Shown: positions 28,837 to 38,872 of the stretch, in pieces
Layout: each line of letters starts with the position of its first letter
How positions within the stretch are numbered: the stretch's first letter is position 1
NCBI RefSeq assembly: GCF_011087585.1
Contig: NZ_VJOT01000046.1
Location: forward strand, 1 to 64,000
DNA length: 64,000 bases
Origin: Neochlamydia sp. AcF84
GTDB taxonomy: Bacteria > Chlamydiota > Chlamydiia > Chlamydiales > Parachlamydiaceae
Reading direction: 5' to 3'
Program-made: the position numbers and the translations under genes
The notes under the pieces: model-generated
The model's input: the letters and a program-made list of their open reading frames with translations, nothing else
What the model was told of the DNA's origin: nothing
Database searches by the model: none

Positions 28837-29204
28837 ATGAATTATACGGGGGCAAAATCTGAAAATTTCTTCAGCCTTTATTTAGATTCACTTCGCCTAT
28901 TTTCCTTTCTTTTTTATAAAAAAGTGTTTTTTTATTAATTATTTTATGTTTATATAAGCATAAAGAGAGGTAGCTAGGGTAATGCTGAGTAGGATGTTTT
29001 TTCTTAAATTATGCAGTGCTATTTCCTTTATATATTTTAACCTAATAGCCTTAATTTACTGGTTTCATCTCTCGTCTTTTAACAGCCAATTATCTTGTTG
29101 CTTTTGTTTCATCCCAAGTGGCCAGCGTGTTAAATATTAGCCTAAAATTTGGCCTGGCAATTGTCCTTAAGTTCCCTCTTTTAATAGCCGTAGGGTTTTT
29201 TTGA
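28837..29204. other. Intergenic, 370 bp
   Basis: Downstream of the giant ankyrin gene. Contains a perfect AT palindrome CTTTTTTATAAAAAAG near 28911-28926 followed by a T-run on the plus strand. No gene or RNA recognised. Confidence 0.4.
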
Positions 29205-32200
29205 TTATATTAGAGGTCCTATTTTATGAAGGAATTTTTTGGCCTCATTATTTAATAGATTTAAAAGTTTTTCCTTTCCCTCAAAGTTTATTTTCTCTAC
29301 CTGTTGAATAATATTTAATGCCGAAATATCTGGATATAATGCATGAGCTCCTGCCTTAATGAGTAATCTGGCGATATCAAAATGTTGTTTTTGCACACAG
29401 GCATACCATAAAGGCGTACGGTAGTGTTTATCACAAATATCCACATCAATATTAACAGGTGATTGAGAGTGCAAAAGGCGGCGCACAGATTCTGTTTGTC
29501 CTTTTCTTACAGCTAAATGTAAAGCAGAACTGCCTTCACTGTCTTGTTCGTTGATATATTGCGTACGAGATAAGAGAGGAATAGCTAGCGGGTAATTACT
29601 TCTTACGGCTCGATGTAAAAGCGTTTCATTTTTCTTCTTTTTTTTATCCAACTTTTGATATTTTTTGAAGACACGACGTAAGGTATCGTTATCTTCGGCA
29701 ACCAAATCAATAGGACGTTTGCCTTCAAAATTACAAATCTCTTGATTCGCGCCGCAAGTTAATAGTAAGCGAACAATTTCTACTTGACCTTTTTGAGCTG
29801 CACTATGTAAGGGAGTTAATCCGGTATCATCTTGGATGTCTAAGCTGGCATGATTTAAAATTAAAATTACAATATGGTTGAAGTTTCTAGCTGCGACAGC
29901 TAAATGCATCAATGTTTTACCTTCGTGATTAGCTTCATCTAAATCCGGCCGTGCAAATTCAATCAAAAGTCGAAAGTGTGTATAAGAGCCATTTTCTGCC
30001 GCTAATTCAAAAGCATTTTTGTTTAAAGGGCCATTTGCCCATGGATCCGCACCATTCTGTAAGAGCCATGCTGTGCTTTGCAAGGCTCCTTGCATACAAG
30101 CAATATGCAAGCCTGTATGATAGGGCTTTAATAAAGTATTAGGGGTGATACCATGCTGATAGAGATAAATGACGGCCTCAATATTATCCTGAGAAATTGC
30201 TATTCGAGCAGCTTGATTGAGGCTTTCAACATTTTTTGAAATACGATATTTATAGAATATCTCTAAGAGCGGCTTGGCAGCTTTGTTCATAGCAGCAAAT
30301 GATAAAACATCTAAGTCGTGCTCAGTTTTTGATTGGACTTGAACTTGCTGTTTTAGTAGCCATCTGGCAGTTTCTGCTTGGCCATTAAAGATGGCCAAAT
30401 GAAGGGGAGTGGCTCCTTGAAAAAGGCTGTCATTATTAGGTAAATCATTTAAATTTTCTGATGCTTCTAATTCTACACGAGTATCTAAAGAAACCCCTAA
30501 TTGTTTTAAGTTGGATAAAATATCTGTTTGGCCATGATAAGCTGCAAGATGGGCAGGTTCTAGGCTTGAGCGAGAGGTGTTATTACATGTCTCTTGACGT
30601 GCTATCAATAGCTTGAGCACTCGCTTTGCTCCTGGAAAAGTAATAATGTTAATTTCCTTTTCATCTATAATATGAGGATTAGCCCCCTTGAGAAGCAGAT
30701 GGCGAGCAATTTCCTCTCTTTCTAAAGTCAAAGAGATATATAAAGGCGTTACCTTTTCTAACGTTCCTATTTGATTGGGACGAGCTCCATATTTTAAGAG
30801 AGCATTAACGGCAAGGGATTTATTATGCTTGCATGCAAAAATTAGAGGTGTTATCCGCTCAAAGTCATAATGTTCAAGATTGGCTCCGAGTTCAGCAAGT
30901 ATGCGAATGTTTTCTTTAGTAGTTGGAGTATTGTTCCGTATAGCATAAAAGAGGGGGGTACGCCCCTCATTATCTTCTCTATTTAAATCTTTCTTTTTAA
31001 GCTGTTGAATGAGTGTTTTTAACTCTACAAGATTGCAGTATTGCGCTGCTAAATGGAGAGGGGTGCTTCCTTTATGGTTTTTTATAGTTAATTCATTAGC
31101 AGGAATGCTCAAAAGAGATAGATTGTTTTTGGCAAGCAGGTGGGCGACTGTATCTCCATTACTATCACTTACTTTATGTATAAGAACGGGATATTTTAAT
31201 AATTCGCTTATAAGCAAGCGAACATTATTCTTTTTAGAAAATTGAAGAATAAAATGTAGATAAGTTCCCCAATAATTAGAAAAGTTATCAGGCGAGAAGA
31301 TTATCTCCTTAGAATCAAACTGAGGGAAAATTTCTAGTAAACCATTGACATCATCATTATTCAACGTTTGATAAAACTTACTAACCCTTAAATCTCTTTC
31401 GGCTGTCTTATTGTTTAAAATAGCAACTACACCTGGATGCTTGCAAGCAAGCTCTAGATTAGATTTACCAGATTTGTGGCCTTCATTCAGGAATCCCGCA
31501 TTTAGAAGAAGTTGAACACTGTGGGGATTTCCCTGTGAACACGCTAGATGCAAAGCATTATAATCAGAATGAGTAGTTCTTTTATCTACAAAGCCTGTAT
31601 GTAAGATGGCTTCAAGAATTTCCTTATTTCCTCGGAATGCAGCTAGCATTGTAGGAGTCCATCCATAGGGGTTAGCATAGTTGAAGGAGGCAAAATTCTT
31701 GCGTAAGAGAAAAAAAGCCTTATTAGAATGGTGAAGAATGGCCTCATATAAAGCATCGTCTAAAACAGCTTGTGAAGGCTTGGTAAGCATTAATAAATCA
31801 AAAATCCTTTCATCATCTTTTCGTGCAGCTTCACATAAATCCTCTCCACTTATAAGGATTTTGTGCTTGAGTAGGAATGTGACCAATTCTAAGCTATTGG
31901 ATCGAATAGCATAAAATAAGGGAGAATGGTTCTTATCGTCTATTTTTGAAAGGTTGGCACCTTTTTCTACCAATAGCTGTACTAATGCCTGTGAACCTGT
32001 TTGGGCAGCTAAATGAGAAGCGCAGCAATTACGATCATCAAGAGGAATGTTGACTAAATCGATGGTTGTAAAGCTCTCCAACAGCAGTTCAATGCAAGCC
32101 TGCTGCCCTGATTTCATAGCTGCATAGAAAAGGTGTTTTTTTCCATAATGATTCTCTAAAGAAATATTGTTTTTCTTTACTATTTGAATAAGGAAATGCA

Positions 32201-35200
32201 ATACACGTAAACTTCCATTTTCTGCAGCAATATAAGCAAGTGTTTTACCATATTCTTTTTCTAACGGTTGCATTCTATCTTTTACCTTATAAATCAAACT
32301 TCTAAAAAGAAAGATACCATCAGCCTTTGCAAGATAATGTAACAGCTTCCATCCGTTAGGTCCCTCGATGGCTTCTAAATTTGCTCCCATAGGTTTAAGA
32401 ATGAGTGAAATAATCTCATAGCTTCCTGCCTGCGCGGCTACTAATGTATACTTATCCAGCTCCTCAGAAGATATATCTATAGAATTAAATATTTTTTTGA
32501 TGCAGGCGTTATAGGTACTTGTTAATAAGGGCCGTGGGTAGATGGAGGCATGTTTTTTGAAAAGTTGTTTGACAATAGACCAAGCTCCTAGGGAAGCAGC
32601 TATGCTAAAAGGTGTTTCATTTTCTATATTAACGCTATTTAAATCTTCTGTAAAATTGATTAAGAGCTGTGCTGCAGAAAGATTGCCATAACGAAGTGCA
32701 ATATGTAAGGGAGTATCGCCACAGCAGCTTTTATATTGGCTAAATTTAGGAGTATTAAGTGCTACAAACTCTATAACTTCAGAGGATCCTTCTTGCGCGG
32801 CTGCTTCAATGGCAAGAGAAGAGGGTTGGGTGGCTTGAAAAAGTAATTTAAGGATAGGAAGGCAATTATTTCTTATAGCAATTTCTATAGCTGTAACGCC
32901 ATCTTGGCGCTTGATAGATGGATCAGCTCCTTTTTCAAGTAAAATGCTTACTACTTCCACTAAATTATGCTCGCAAGCCATCATCAGGGGAGTTCCTCCT
33001 TCAGCAGAGCAAATGTTTATGCAAGAATTGACGATAGATTTACTTTCCAATAGCCTGTGAATAATTGGAAGGTCTCCCTCATGTAAGGCGCAATGCAATT
33101 CTGTATATCCGCCAGTGAGAGTAGCTAAGACAGATTTCCGTTTTAATAAATGATGTATGAACTCTAGCTGTCGATGTTGAATAGCGATAATTAAAGCAGT
33201 CGATCCATTATTGCTTGCTGCAGAGAGCAAATTTGCATTCTTTTTTAATAATAACTCTAAGTGTTTTACATTTCCTGCCATAGCAGCATAGTGGATAGGT
33301 AAATAGCCGTGCACATCTTTTAACTCACAGGCTAGAGTTTGACTCAATAAAGTGTCCAAATAAAAAGGATTTCTAGCTAAAGCAGCAATATGGAGAAGTG
33401 TTCTTTTATATCTATCGACCATTTTATGCAAAGGCGGCTTTGTTGCCATTAATTTCATAAATTCATCTTTTTGGTCCGCCTGGATAGCTTTTTCAAGCTT
33501 TTGCCTTTGCTCTACCGCTTTCCAGTCGCTTCCTTTAGGAACTAGAAGATAGGATTCCATCCAACTGTAATCTTCAATCCGTTCTAGGGGAGCATCTTCA
33601 TGCATTAAACTAAAGGCAACTCCTTGGAAATTTTCGCTTTTTATTTTAGTCCATGTCTCGGGAATTAATTCATGTAATTTGCTCCAGTTATCGTGGACAA
33701 TGGTATTGGCCAGGGGAGAACCTTGTATCTGCTCGGTGACTAGCTCCATTCCGCAACCTCCTACCACTCTTTTGGACTTTTCTTTGATCTCTTTGCTAAC
33801 CTGGGGTGAAATATGAATTTGATCATATTGAACTTTATTAAGAGTAACAGAGTTATTGCTAATTTTATTTAGATCAAAAATCGCCTCAAAAAGCTTGAGG
33901 TATAAACGGCTTCTAATTTGTGAGTCGCTAAGATTCCACGAATAATAATTGTTTTTTAAATTTTTTAAAATTTCAACGTAGTCTGACAAAGTTTGCTCAA
34001 AATAAAGAGAAGCTACTCGTTTATAAGTAGGTTGGAATAGATCATTTTGATTTAAAAAAGTTTGAAGCGATGAATTCGCACGTTGGAAAACATTTTGTTT
34101 GACGATGTCTTGTAAGAGATCAAGGAGGTCTACTTTTTGATCTAAAAAAAACTTTTTTTCTAAATTTTCTTCTTCTCTATGAAGTAGCATTAGCTCGCTA
34201 AGGTTTTTAAAGTAATTTTTTAGTTTTTCTTCGTGGTTTTTCAAAAATTGACGCATGACTTCACGCTTATTAACTTCAAGCTTCTCTGTATGGTGTACAG
34301 AGATAGGAAGATAAGGAAATAAGGGAGGGCATCCGTGCACAAGAGATTGCTCACATGATGGTAAGATAGGAACTTTGCCATATTTTTTTAATGTGGAAAA
34401 ATAACTAGAAAAAAAGTTGATGATCCCAAGCATAGAAAAATAATGGCGACAAAGAGGCATCTTGACCATATGATTGTGAATTCTCTCTGACATGAGTTCA
34501 TAAGCATTTTCCAAATCGGTATAGGCTGCAGGCATACATCCATATTTTCTCACATGCTTTGCGAGCGCTTCATTATAGGCTGGAGAAGGCTCTATGGTAT
34601 AGTGAACCTCAAAATCTGTATCAATTAAGAATAAGTTTTTTTCTTTACGATAACTATTTTGTTTGGCAATAATTCTAAATGAATTTTTGAATCCCTCCTG
34701 GCTTTCAAAAATTTTTTCGTAGGGCTCATCTACAAAAAGAGCATCATGGATTTTATCCCATAATCTTTTACTTTTAATTAAATGAGTTAAGCCATTAACT
34801 GCAAAATAATTTTTATCTCCATCATTTAAATAAGCTTTGCAGTATTCTTCAAAGCTTATTAGCTTTTCTAAAGCAGAGGCCGACTTTTTATCCCAGTCTG
34901 GATTTTTATACCATTCATCTACGAACTCTTCGGAATAAATGCCCCCATTTAGGTAACCCTTCATCATATAATCTAGCATGCTGATTACACGACCTACGAG
35001 AGTATTTTCATAAGCTGGATGAATGACGGGAAATAGATCAGCTGTTCCCTGTTTGAAATGCAAGCTGAAAAAAGGTATAGCATTATCTACATAAATCCCT
35101 ACAGCTAGCTCTCGCAAAATTTGCTGAAGCTCTTCATTTGAAAAAGGAAATTCTCCTTCAGGGAGTTGGGGGGTGCAGAAAAAGTGAGTGTTTTCAAATA

Positions 35201-36167
35201 AAGCGTCCGGTGAATCGAATAAGCCTTTAATATATTCCATGCTGCAGGCTACTCCGCCAATCTCTCCTTCTGCTCCACCTTTAACAGGGATAGGAGAATG
35301 GGGATGGGTAGAGTTATAAGAATTTGTCAGTCGCGTTTGTTGCAAGGTTTGATAGAATTGTTTACGGGCTGGAGTAGCTGCTTTAGTGGTAAATTTGCGA
35401 GAATCATCTAAAATTTTACTTGTTTTAGCTAAGATACTCTCGAGCTCTTTTCTCTCATCGGCTGTAAGGTCATCAAAACGCAATCGTAATTTAATGTCTC
35501 TTATAATTTTTTTTGCCCCGTTCTGCTGATCACTTACATCTTTTATATGGTCATAAGGCTTACCGTTTTTCGGGTTTAGGAGAGGTTTTCCTTCTCTGTT
35601 TAATAGTACTATGCCTTGTGCTTCTTTTCGATAAGCTGTATAGTGATAACGATTCAAGGCTCCCTTTTCAGTCAGACGCATTAAGCGTTCATTCAAATCT
35701 TTAATCACTTCCTGGCAAGGCTTTTTATCATACTGGCTTTGAGCTACTTTTCCTTCTAGAATGTAATTATGCCTACCTGCAGCTTCAAGATGGGGCCAGA
35801 TAGAGAGGCATAATATGTTAATATCATACACCACATCCCACTTACGCAAGCTACAGCTTGTTAAACGAGTAATAAGCTTAGCCGGTGGCTCTTGAGGATT
35901 TAAAGAATTAATGATGTTTTTTTCAGGTACAATCACCAAGTGGCCTTCTCTATCTAACACAGCCCCTACCAGTTTATCATCCATTTTCCAAAGCTGAATG
36001 ATGCTGCCCTCAATATCGTAAAAGGGAAGCATAAGAGGAATTAATTTTTGTTTTAGAAAATGCACCTTATCGTAGTTGATAGGTTGAATACGTTTATTTG
36101 TAAATCCTTCCCGGGTAGAGAGATTTAAAGGAAGATGTAAAGTAAATTGTGAAGGCGAGTTAACCAT
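29205..36167 (-). CDS. Giant ankyrin-repeat protein (2320 aa)
   Basis: Residues about 915-2300 are roughly 35-40 ankyrin repeats (for example GDTPLHIALRYGNLSAAQLL and GLTPLHSAAQKGQVEIVRLL), a protein-binding scaffold. The first ~915 residues belong to no family I recognise; they contain GGVACSMEYIKGLFDS, FFSLHFKQGTADLFPVIHPA, NLFLIDTDFEVHYTIEPS and a Cys/His-bearing stretch MVKMPLCRHYFSMLG, and end in a coiled-coil-like helical part. The strong conservation-like motifs suggest a folded, perhaps enzymatic domain. No signal peptide; a type III secreted effector is a reasonable inference for this lineage. One open frame over 7 kb with no breaks shows it is under selection. AAGGAAG precedes the ATG. 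A HEAT-like gene lies 29 bp upstream on the same strand. Confidence 0.88.
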   Translation of the reverse strand: MVNSPSQFTLHLPLNLSTREGFTNKRIQPINYDKVHFLKQKLIPLMLPFYDIEGSIIQLWKMDDKLVGAVLDREGHLVIVPEKNIINSLNPQEPPAKLITRLTSCSLRKWDVVYDINILCLSIWPHLEAAGRHNYILEGKVAQSQYDKKPCQEVIKDLNERLMRLTEKGALNRYHYTAYRKEAQGIVLLNREGKPLLNPKNGKPYDHIKDVSDQQNGAKKIIRDIKLRLRFDDLTADERKELESILAKTSKILDDSRKFTTKAATPARKQFYQTLQQTRLTNSYNSTHPHSPIPVKGGAEGEIGGVACSMEYIKGLFDSPDALFENTHFFCTPQLPEGEFPFSNEELQQILRELAVGIYVDNAIPFFSLHFKQGTADLFPVIHPAYENTLVGRVISMLDYMMKGYLNGGIYSEEFVDEWYKNPDWDKKSASALEKLISFEEYCKAYLNDGDKNYFAVNGLTHLIKSKRLWDKIHDALFVDEPYEKIFESQEGFKNSFRIIAKQNSYRKEKNLFLIDTDFEVHYTIEPSPAYNEALAKHVRKYGCMPAAYTDLENAYELMSERIHNHMVKMPLCRHYFSMLGIINFFSSYFSTLKKYGKVPILPSCEQSLVHGCPPLFPYLPISVHHTEKLEVNKREVMRQFLKNHEEKLKNYFKNLSELMLLHREEENLEKKFFLDQKVDLLDLLQDIVKQNVFQRANSSLQTFLNQNDLFQPTYKRVASLYFEQTLSDYVEILKNLKNNYYSWNLSDSQIRSRLYLKLFEAIFDLNKISNNSVTLNKVQYDQIHISPQVSKEIKEKSKRVVGGCGMELVTEQIQGSPLANTIVHDNWSKLHELIPETWTKIKSENFQGVAFSLMHEDAPLERIEDYSWMESYLLVPKGSDWKAVEQRQKLEKAIQADQKDEFMKLMATKPPLHKMVDRYKRTLLHIAALARNPFYLDTLLSQTLACELKDVHGYLPIHYAAMAGNVKHLELLLKKNANLLSAASNNGSTALIIAIQHRQLEFIHHLLKRKSVLATLTGGYTELHCALHEGDLPIIHRLLESKSIVNSCINICSAEGGTPLMMACEHNLVEVVSILLEKGADPSIKRQDGVTAIEIAIRNNCLPILKLLFQATQPSSLAIEAAAQEGSSEVIEFVALNTPKFSQYKSCCGDTPLHIALRYGNLSAAQLLINFTEDLNSVNIENETPFSIAASLGAWSIVKQLFKKHASIYPRPLLTSTYNACIKKIFNSIDISSEELDKYTLVAAQAGSYEIISLILKPMGANLEAIEGPNGWKLLHYLAKADGIFLFRSLIYKVKDRMQPLEKEYGKTLAYIAAENGSLRVLHFLIQIVKKNNISLENHYGKKHLFYAAMKSGQQACIELLLESFTTIDLVNIPLDDRNCCASHLAAQTGSQALVQLLVEKGANLSKIDDKNHSPLFYAIRSNSLELVTFLLKHKILISGEDLCEAARKDDERIFDLLMLTKPSQAVLDDALYEAILHHSNKAFFLLRKNFASFNYANPYGWTPTMLAAFRGNKEILEAILHTGFVDKRTTHSDYNALHLACSQGNPHSVQLLLNAGFLNEGHKSGKSNLELACKHPGVVAILNNKTAERDLRVSKFYQTLNNDDVNGLLEIFPQFDSKEIIFSPDNFSNYWGTYLHFILQFSKKNNVRLLISELLKYPVLIHKVSDSNGDTVAHLLAKNNLSLLSIPANELTIKNHKGSTPLHLAAQYCNLVELKTLIQQLKKKDLNREDNEGRTPLFYAIRNNTPTTKENIRILAELGANLEHYDFERITPLIFACKHNKSLAVNALLKYGARPNQIGTLEKVTPLYISLTLEREEIARHLLLKGANPHIIDEKEINIITFPGAKRVLKLLIARQETCNNTSRSSLEPAHLAAYHGQTDILSNLKQLGVSLDTRVELEASENLNDLPNNDSLFQGATPLHLAIFNGQAETARWLLKQQVQVQSKTEHDLDVLSFAAMNKAAKPLLEIFYKYRISKNVESLNQAARIAISQDNIEAVIYLYQHGITPNTLLKPYHTGLHIACMQGALQSTAWLLQNGADPWANGPLNKNAFELAAENGSYTHFRLLIEFARPDLDEANHEGKTLMHLAVAARNFNHIVILILNHASLDIQDDTGLTPLHSAAQKGQVEIVRLLLTCGANQEICNFEGKRPIDLVAEDNDTLRRVFKKYQKLDKKKKKNETLLHRAVRSNYPLAIPLLSRTQYINEQDSEGSSALHLAVRKGQTESVRRLLHSQSPVNIDVDICDKHYRTPLWYACVQKQHFDIARLLIKAGAHALYPDISALNIIQQVEKINFEGKEKLLNLLNNEAKKFLHKIGPLI

Positions 36168-36196
36168 TTTTTATTCTTCCTTTATTAGAAAGGTAG

Positions 36197-36835
36197 TTAA
36201 AATTTTTGCTTGAGCCTTTGGCGAGCTTTTTCTAGCACACTTAAGTCTAGAAGCTCCATTTGACTGTTGAGGAGGCAATTTTCTATATCATCAGTATCAG
36301 GAAGGTTCTGATACTTTTCTCCCGAAGCAATAGCTAAAGCATTAAAGGCGCAGCTTCGTATAAATTCGCGAGCATAAGTACTATGTTCATGAAAACTATC
36401 CAGTTTTCCAAGGTTTTCAAAAACATCTAACACAAGCTGTAAAAGCTCTGGATCATAATTTTCTTTAAGAAAATCTCCGGCAATGCTTAACGCCCATAAG
36501 CGTATGTCATCATGAGGATCCCACTCTACACCTCTAATAAACATTTTAAGTTCTTTCAAATAATCTTTAGTGTACTCCCAGTAAGTGCAAAGGGCTTTTA
36601 AAGCTTGCATGCATACCCATGGTTCCGTTTGATGATAAAGAAATTTTTCCAATAAAGGGCGGTGACGAATTAATCCTAATCTGCCTACAATAAATATCCA
36701 TGTATCTAAATCCTCATCTTCATCAGCCTTCTTATCTTGAAGTTTGTGTTCCACATAGGCAATTTCTTCAGGGGTTAGCTTACCCCATTTTGCTTCATGG
36801 GATAAATCGCTTGCTCTGCGCATTTTTTTTGGCAT
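36197..36835 (-). CDS. HEAT-like helical repeat protein (212 aa)
   Basis: All-helical protein with repeat character of the HEAT/PBS-lyase kind: RHRPLLEKFLYHQTEPWVCM, then ALKALCTYWE, DIRLWALSIAGDFLKENYD and CAFNALAIASGE. The acidic stretch KKADEDEDLD follows the N terminus. Such repeats bind other proteins. It ends 29 bp before the giant ankyrin gene and is very likely cotranscribed with it, so it may act as chaperone, partner or immunity-like protein of that product. The ribosome binding site is weak. The exact family is not certain. Confidence 0.65.
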   Translation of the reverse strand: MPKKMRRASDLSHEAKWGKLTPEEIAYVEHKLQDKKADEDEDLDTWIFIVGRLGLIRHRPLLEKFLYHQTEPWVCMQALKALCTYWEYTKDYLKELKMFIRGVEWDPHDDIRLWALSIAGDFLKENYDPELLQLVLDVFENLGKLDSFHEHSTYAREFIRSCAFNALAIASGEKYQNLPDTDDIENCLLNSQMELLDLSVLEKARQRLKQKF

Positions 36836-37458
36836 ATCTTCGTTGATCCCCTAATAAGCGTTATAAGATTAAAGCTCGCCTAATTTTCTCTTAGTATAAT
36901 TTATTATATAAATCAGGAATCTTATTGTTTTATCGTAAATAATACAAGCATTACTTTTACTAATGTTAGTTTTTTATTAGTTTTCCCTCTGAAAAAAAAC
37001 TAAGCAGCGTGTTTATTTGATAATAGAATGATTTATAGTTCCTCAAAGAAGATTGTTATAAAAAGTGGGTTAATAGGTAGCTGGCAACCAACGTTTTAGA
37101 TTCTATGATGCAGCTAAAAAGCGAAGTAGGACACGATGAATAACTTTTAAGTCGGAAATTTTCAATTTGATTTGATAAGAAGTTTTAGTGAAATTTAAGT
37201 CTATAATTTCAATAAGACATTTAAATCTTTCCCAGCTAACCCTTTTAAATTAAGGCTATAGTTTTTTTAAAGCAGATGATTAAATAAAGAGCTGCTTAAA
37301 AACTTATGACTGATATATCAAAGAGCAAAATAAAATGATTAGTGAACGATTTTAAGAAGCGCTTTCTTAATTTAATCTTATTCTTCTTTCTAACCCGATT
37401 ATCCTACTTGAATTATAGCTGCATTGCTAAAGAGGCAGTTTACCTTAAGAAAAAAGTT
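36836..37458. other. Intergenic, 623 bp
   Basis: No gene seen. Holds the right half of one dispersed repeat copy near 37261..37315 (listed). The rest is AT-rich. Confidence 0.45.
37261..37315. repeat. Dispersed intergenic repeat, partial copy
   Basis: Only the right half is seen: GATTAAATAAAGAGCTGCTT and AAAAACTTATGA correspond to GATTACATAAAGAGCTGCTC and AAAAGCGTATGA in the copy at 46.9 kb. Confidence 0.4.
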
Positions 37459-38856
37459 TTAAGCCCTATCTTCTTGTTCATGGGAAAGCACTTTAAGAAA
37501 TGAGCGGCTTTCAGCGATCACTACTTTTGACAGGGCACAGAGACCAATTAAGTTTGGAAAGGCCATTAAGCCATTGCATATATCAGAGATTTTCCAAACG
37601 ACATCGAGCTCTAAGATGGCGCCAGGAATGACTACTAAGGTAAAAATAGCCCTATAAAAAGGAACGGATTTAGAGCCTAGTAAATATTCCACACATTTTT
37701 CTCCATAATAAGCCCATCCTAGGAGAGTGGTAAAAGCAAACAGCACAAGGCCTAGAGTCACTACATAGGCTCCCCCTGAAAATGTTTGGTTAAAAGCTGC
37801 AACGGTCATCGAAGCTCCGTTGAGGAGCTTACCCTCTGCATCTAAGCTACCAAAGACTTCGGTGACACCTAACACCAACGCCGTAGCGCTGCACATTACA
37901 ATGGTGGCTAAAAAGCATCCTGTCATGGAGACTAAAGCTTGCCGTCCTGGTAAATCTGTTTTGGCGGCTGCGGCAGCAATCGATGCTGTTCCTAATCCTG
38001 CTTCGCTAGTCATGAGGCCACGGCTGACACCCACCTGAATAGCCATTAACATAGTCGAACCTGCAAATCCCCCAAAGGCGGCTTGTCCCGAAAAGGCATA
38101 CTGAAAAATGTGTGATAAAGCAGTAGGCAAGCGATCATAATATTTACACAGTATCACGCCTGCTCCGCCAATATAAATGATGGCCATAAAAGGAACTAAT
38201 AAACCGGCAACCTTACCTATCGATTTGATTCCTCCCAAGAGGGTAGCCCCTGTTAAAAGTGCTACAATGAAGCCAGTCACCCATGGCTCGATGTGAAAGA
38301 CATTTTTCATTACATCTGCCACAGAGTTGGCTTGAAGCATATTACCGCCTCCAAAGGTTCCAATGGCTCCAAAGATTGCAAATAATACCGAAAGCCACTT
38401 CCATCCTAATCCATATTCAATGAAATACATGGGCCCCCCACACATCTCGCCTCGCCCATCCATCTTGCGATATTTAACAGCTAAAATGGCTTCCGCATAT
38501 TTAATGGCCATACCTATCAATGCGGTGACCCACATCCAGAAAAGTGCCCCTAAGCCGCCTATGGCAATAGCTGTGGCTACACCCGCAATATTTCCTATTC
38601 CTATGGTAGCTGCTAGCGCCGTCATTAAAGACTCAAAATGGCTAATGTCACCTTGACCTGATACATCTTTTTGTCGGCCAAAAGCTATTTTTAAGCCATA
38701 GGGGAGGTAACGAAATTGTAAGCCTTTTAAGGCTATGGTAAGGTAGAGCCCCACTCCTATTAATAAGATTAAGAGGGGAGCGCCCCATATCCAGCTGTAA
38801 ATATTATCTAAAGTGTGCAGGAGTAAAAAGCTTAATTCTAAATCTGGGGTTGCCAT
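37459..38856 (-). CDS. Alanine/glycine:cation symporter (AGCS), copy A
   Basis: 465 aa, inner-membrane sodium- or proton-coupled uptake carrier for alanine/glycine. Family marks: LKGLQFRYLPYGLKIAFG near the N terminus, ALAATIGIGNIAGVATAIA (about 83-101), GGPMYFIEYGLGWKW, SEAGLG, and FAFTTLLGWAYYGEKCVEYL near the end. Around ten hydrophobic segments. Its start lies 16 bp after the stop of the second AGCS gene, so they form one operon. The two proteins are clearly diverged, which argues for different substrates or affinities rather than a recent duplication. Confidence 0.93.
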   Translation of the reverse strand: MATPDLELSFLLLHTLDNIYSWIWGAPLLILLIGVGLYLTIALKGLQFRYLPYGLKIAFGRQKDVSGQGDISHFESLMTALAATIGIGNIAGVATAIAIGGLGALFWMWVTALIGMAIKYAEAILAVKYRKMDGRGEMCGGPMYFIEYGLGWKWLSVLFAIFGAIGTFGGGNMLQANSVADVMKNVFHIEPWVTGFIVALLTGATLLGGIKSIGKVAGLLVPFMAIIYIGGAGVILCKYYDRLPTALSHIFQYAFSGQAAFGGFAGSTMLMAIQVGVSRGLMTSEAGLGTASIAAAAAKTDLPGRQALVSMTGCFLATIVMCSATALVLGVTEVFGSLDAEGKLLNGASMTVAAFNQTFSGGAYVVTLGLVLFAFTTLLGWAYYGEKCVEYLLGSKSVPFYRAIFTLVVIPGAILELDVVWKISDICNGLMAFPNLIGLCALSKVVIAESRSFLKVLSHEQEDRA

Positions 38857-38872
38857 CGCTAAGGGGTCCTAG

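Noticed and set aside
28911-28926. AT palindrome CTTTTTTATAAAAAAG as a terminator of the ankyrin gene
   Set aside because: It is almost 280 bp past the stop, consists nearly only of A and T, and its T-run is on the other strand.
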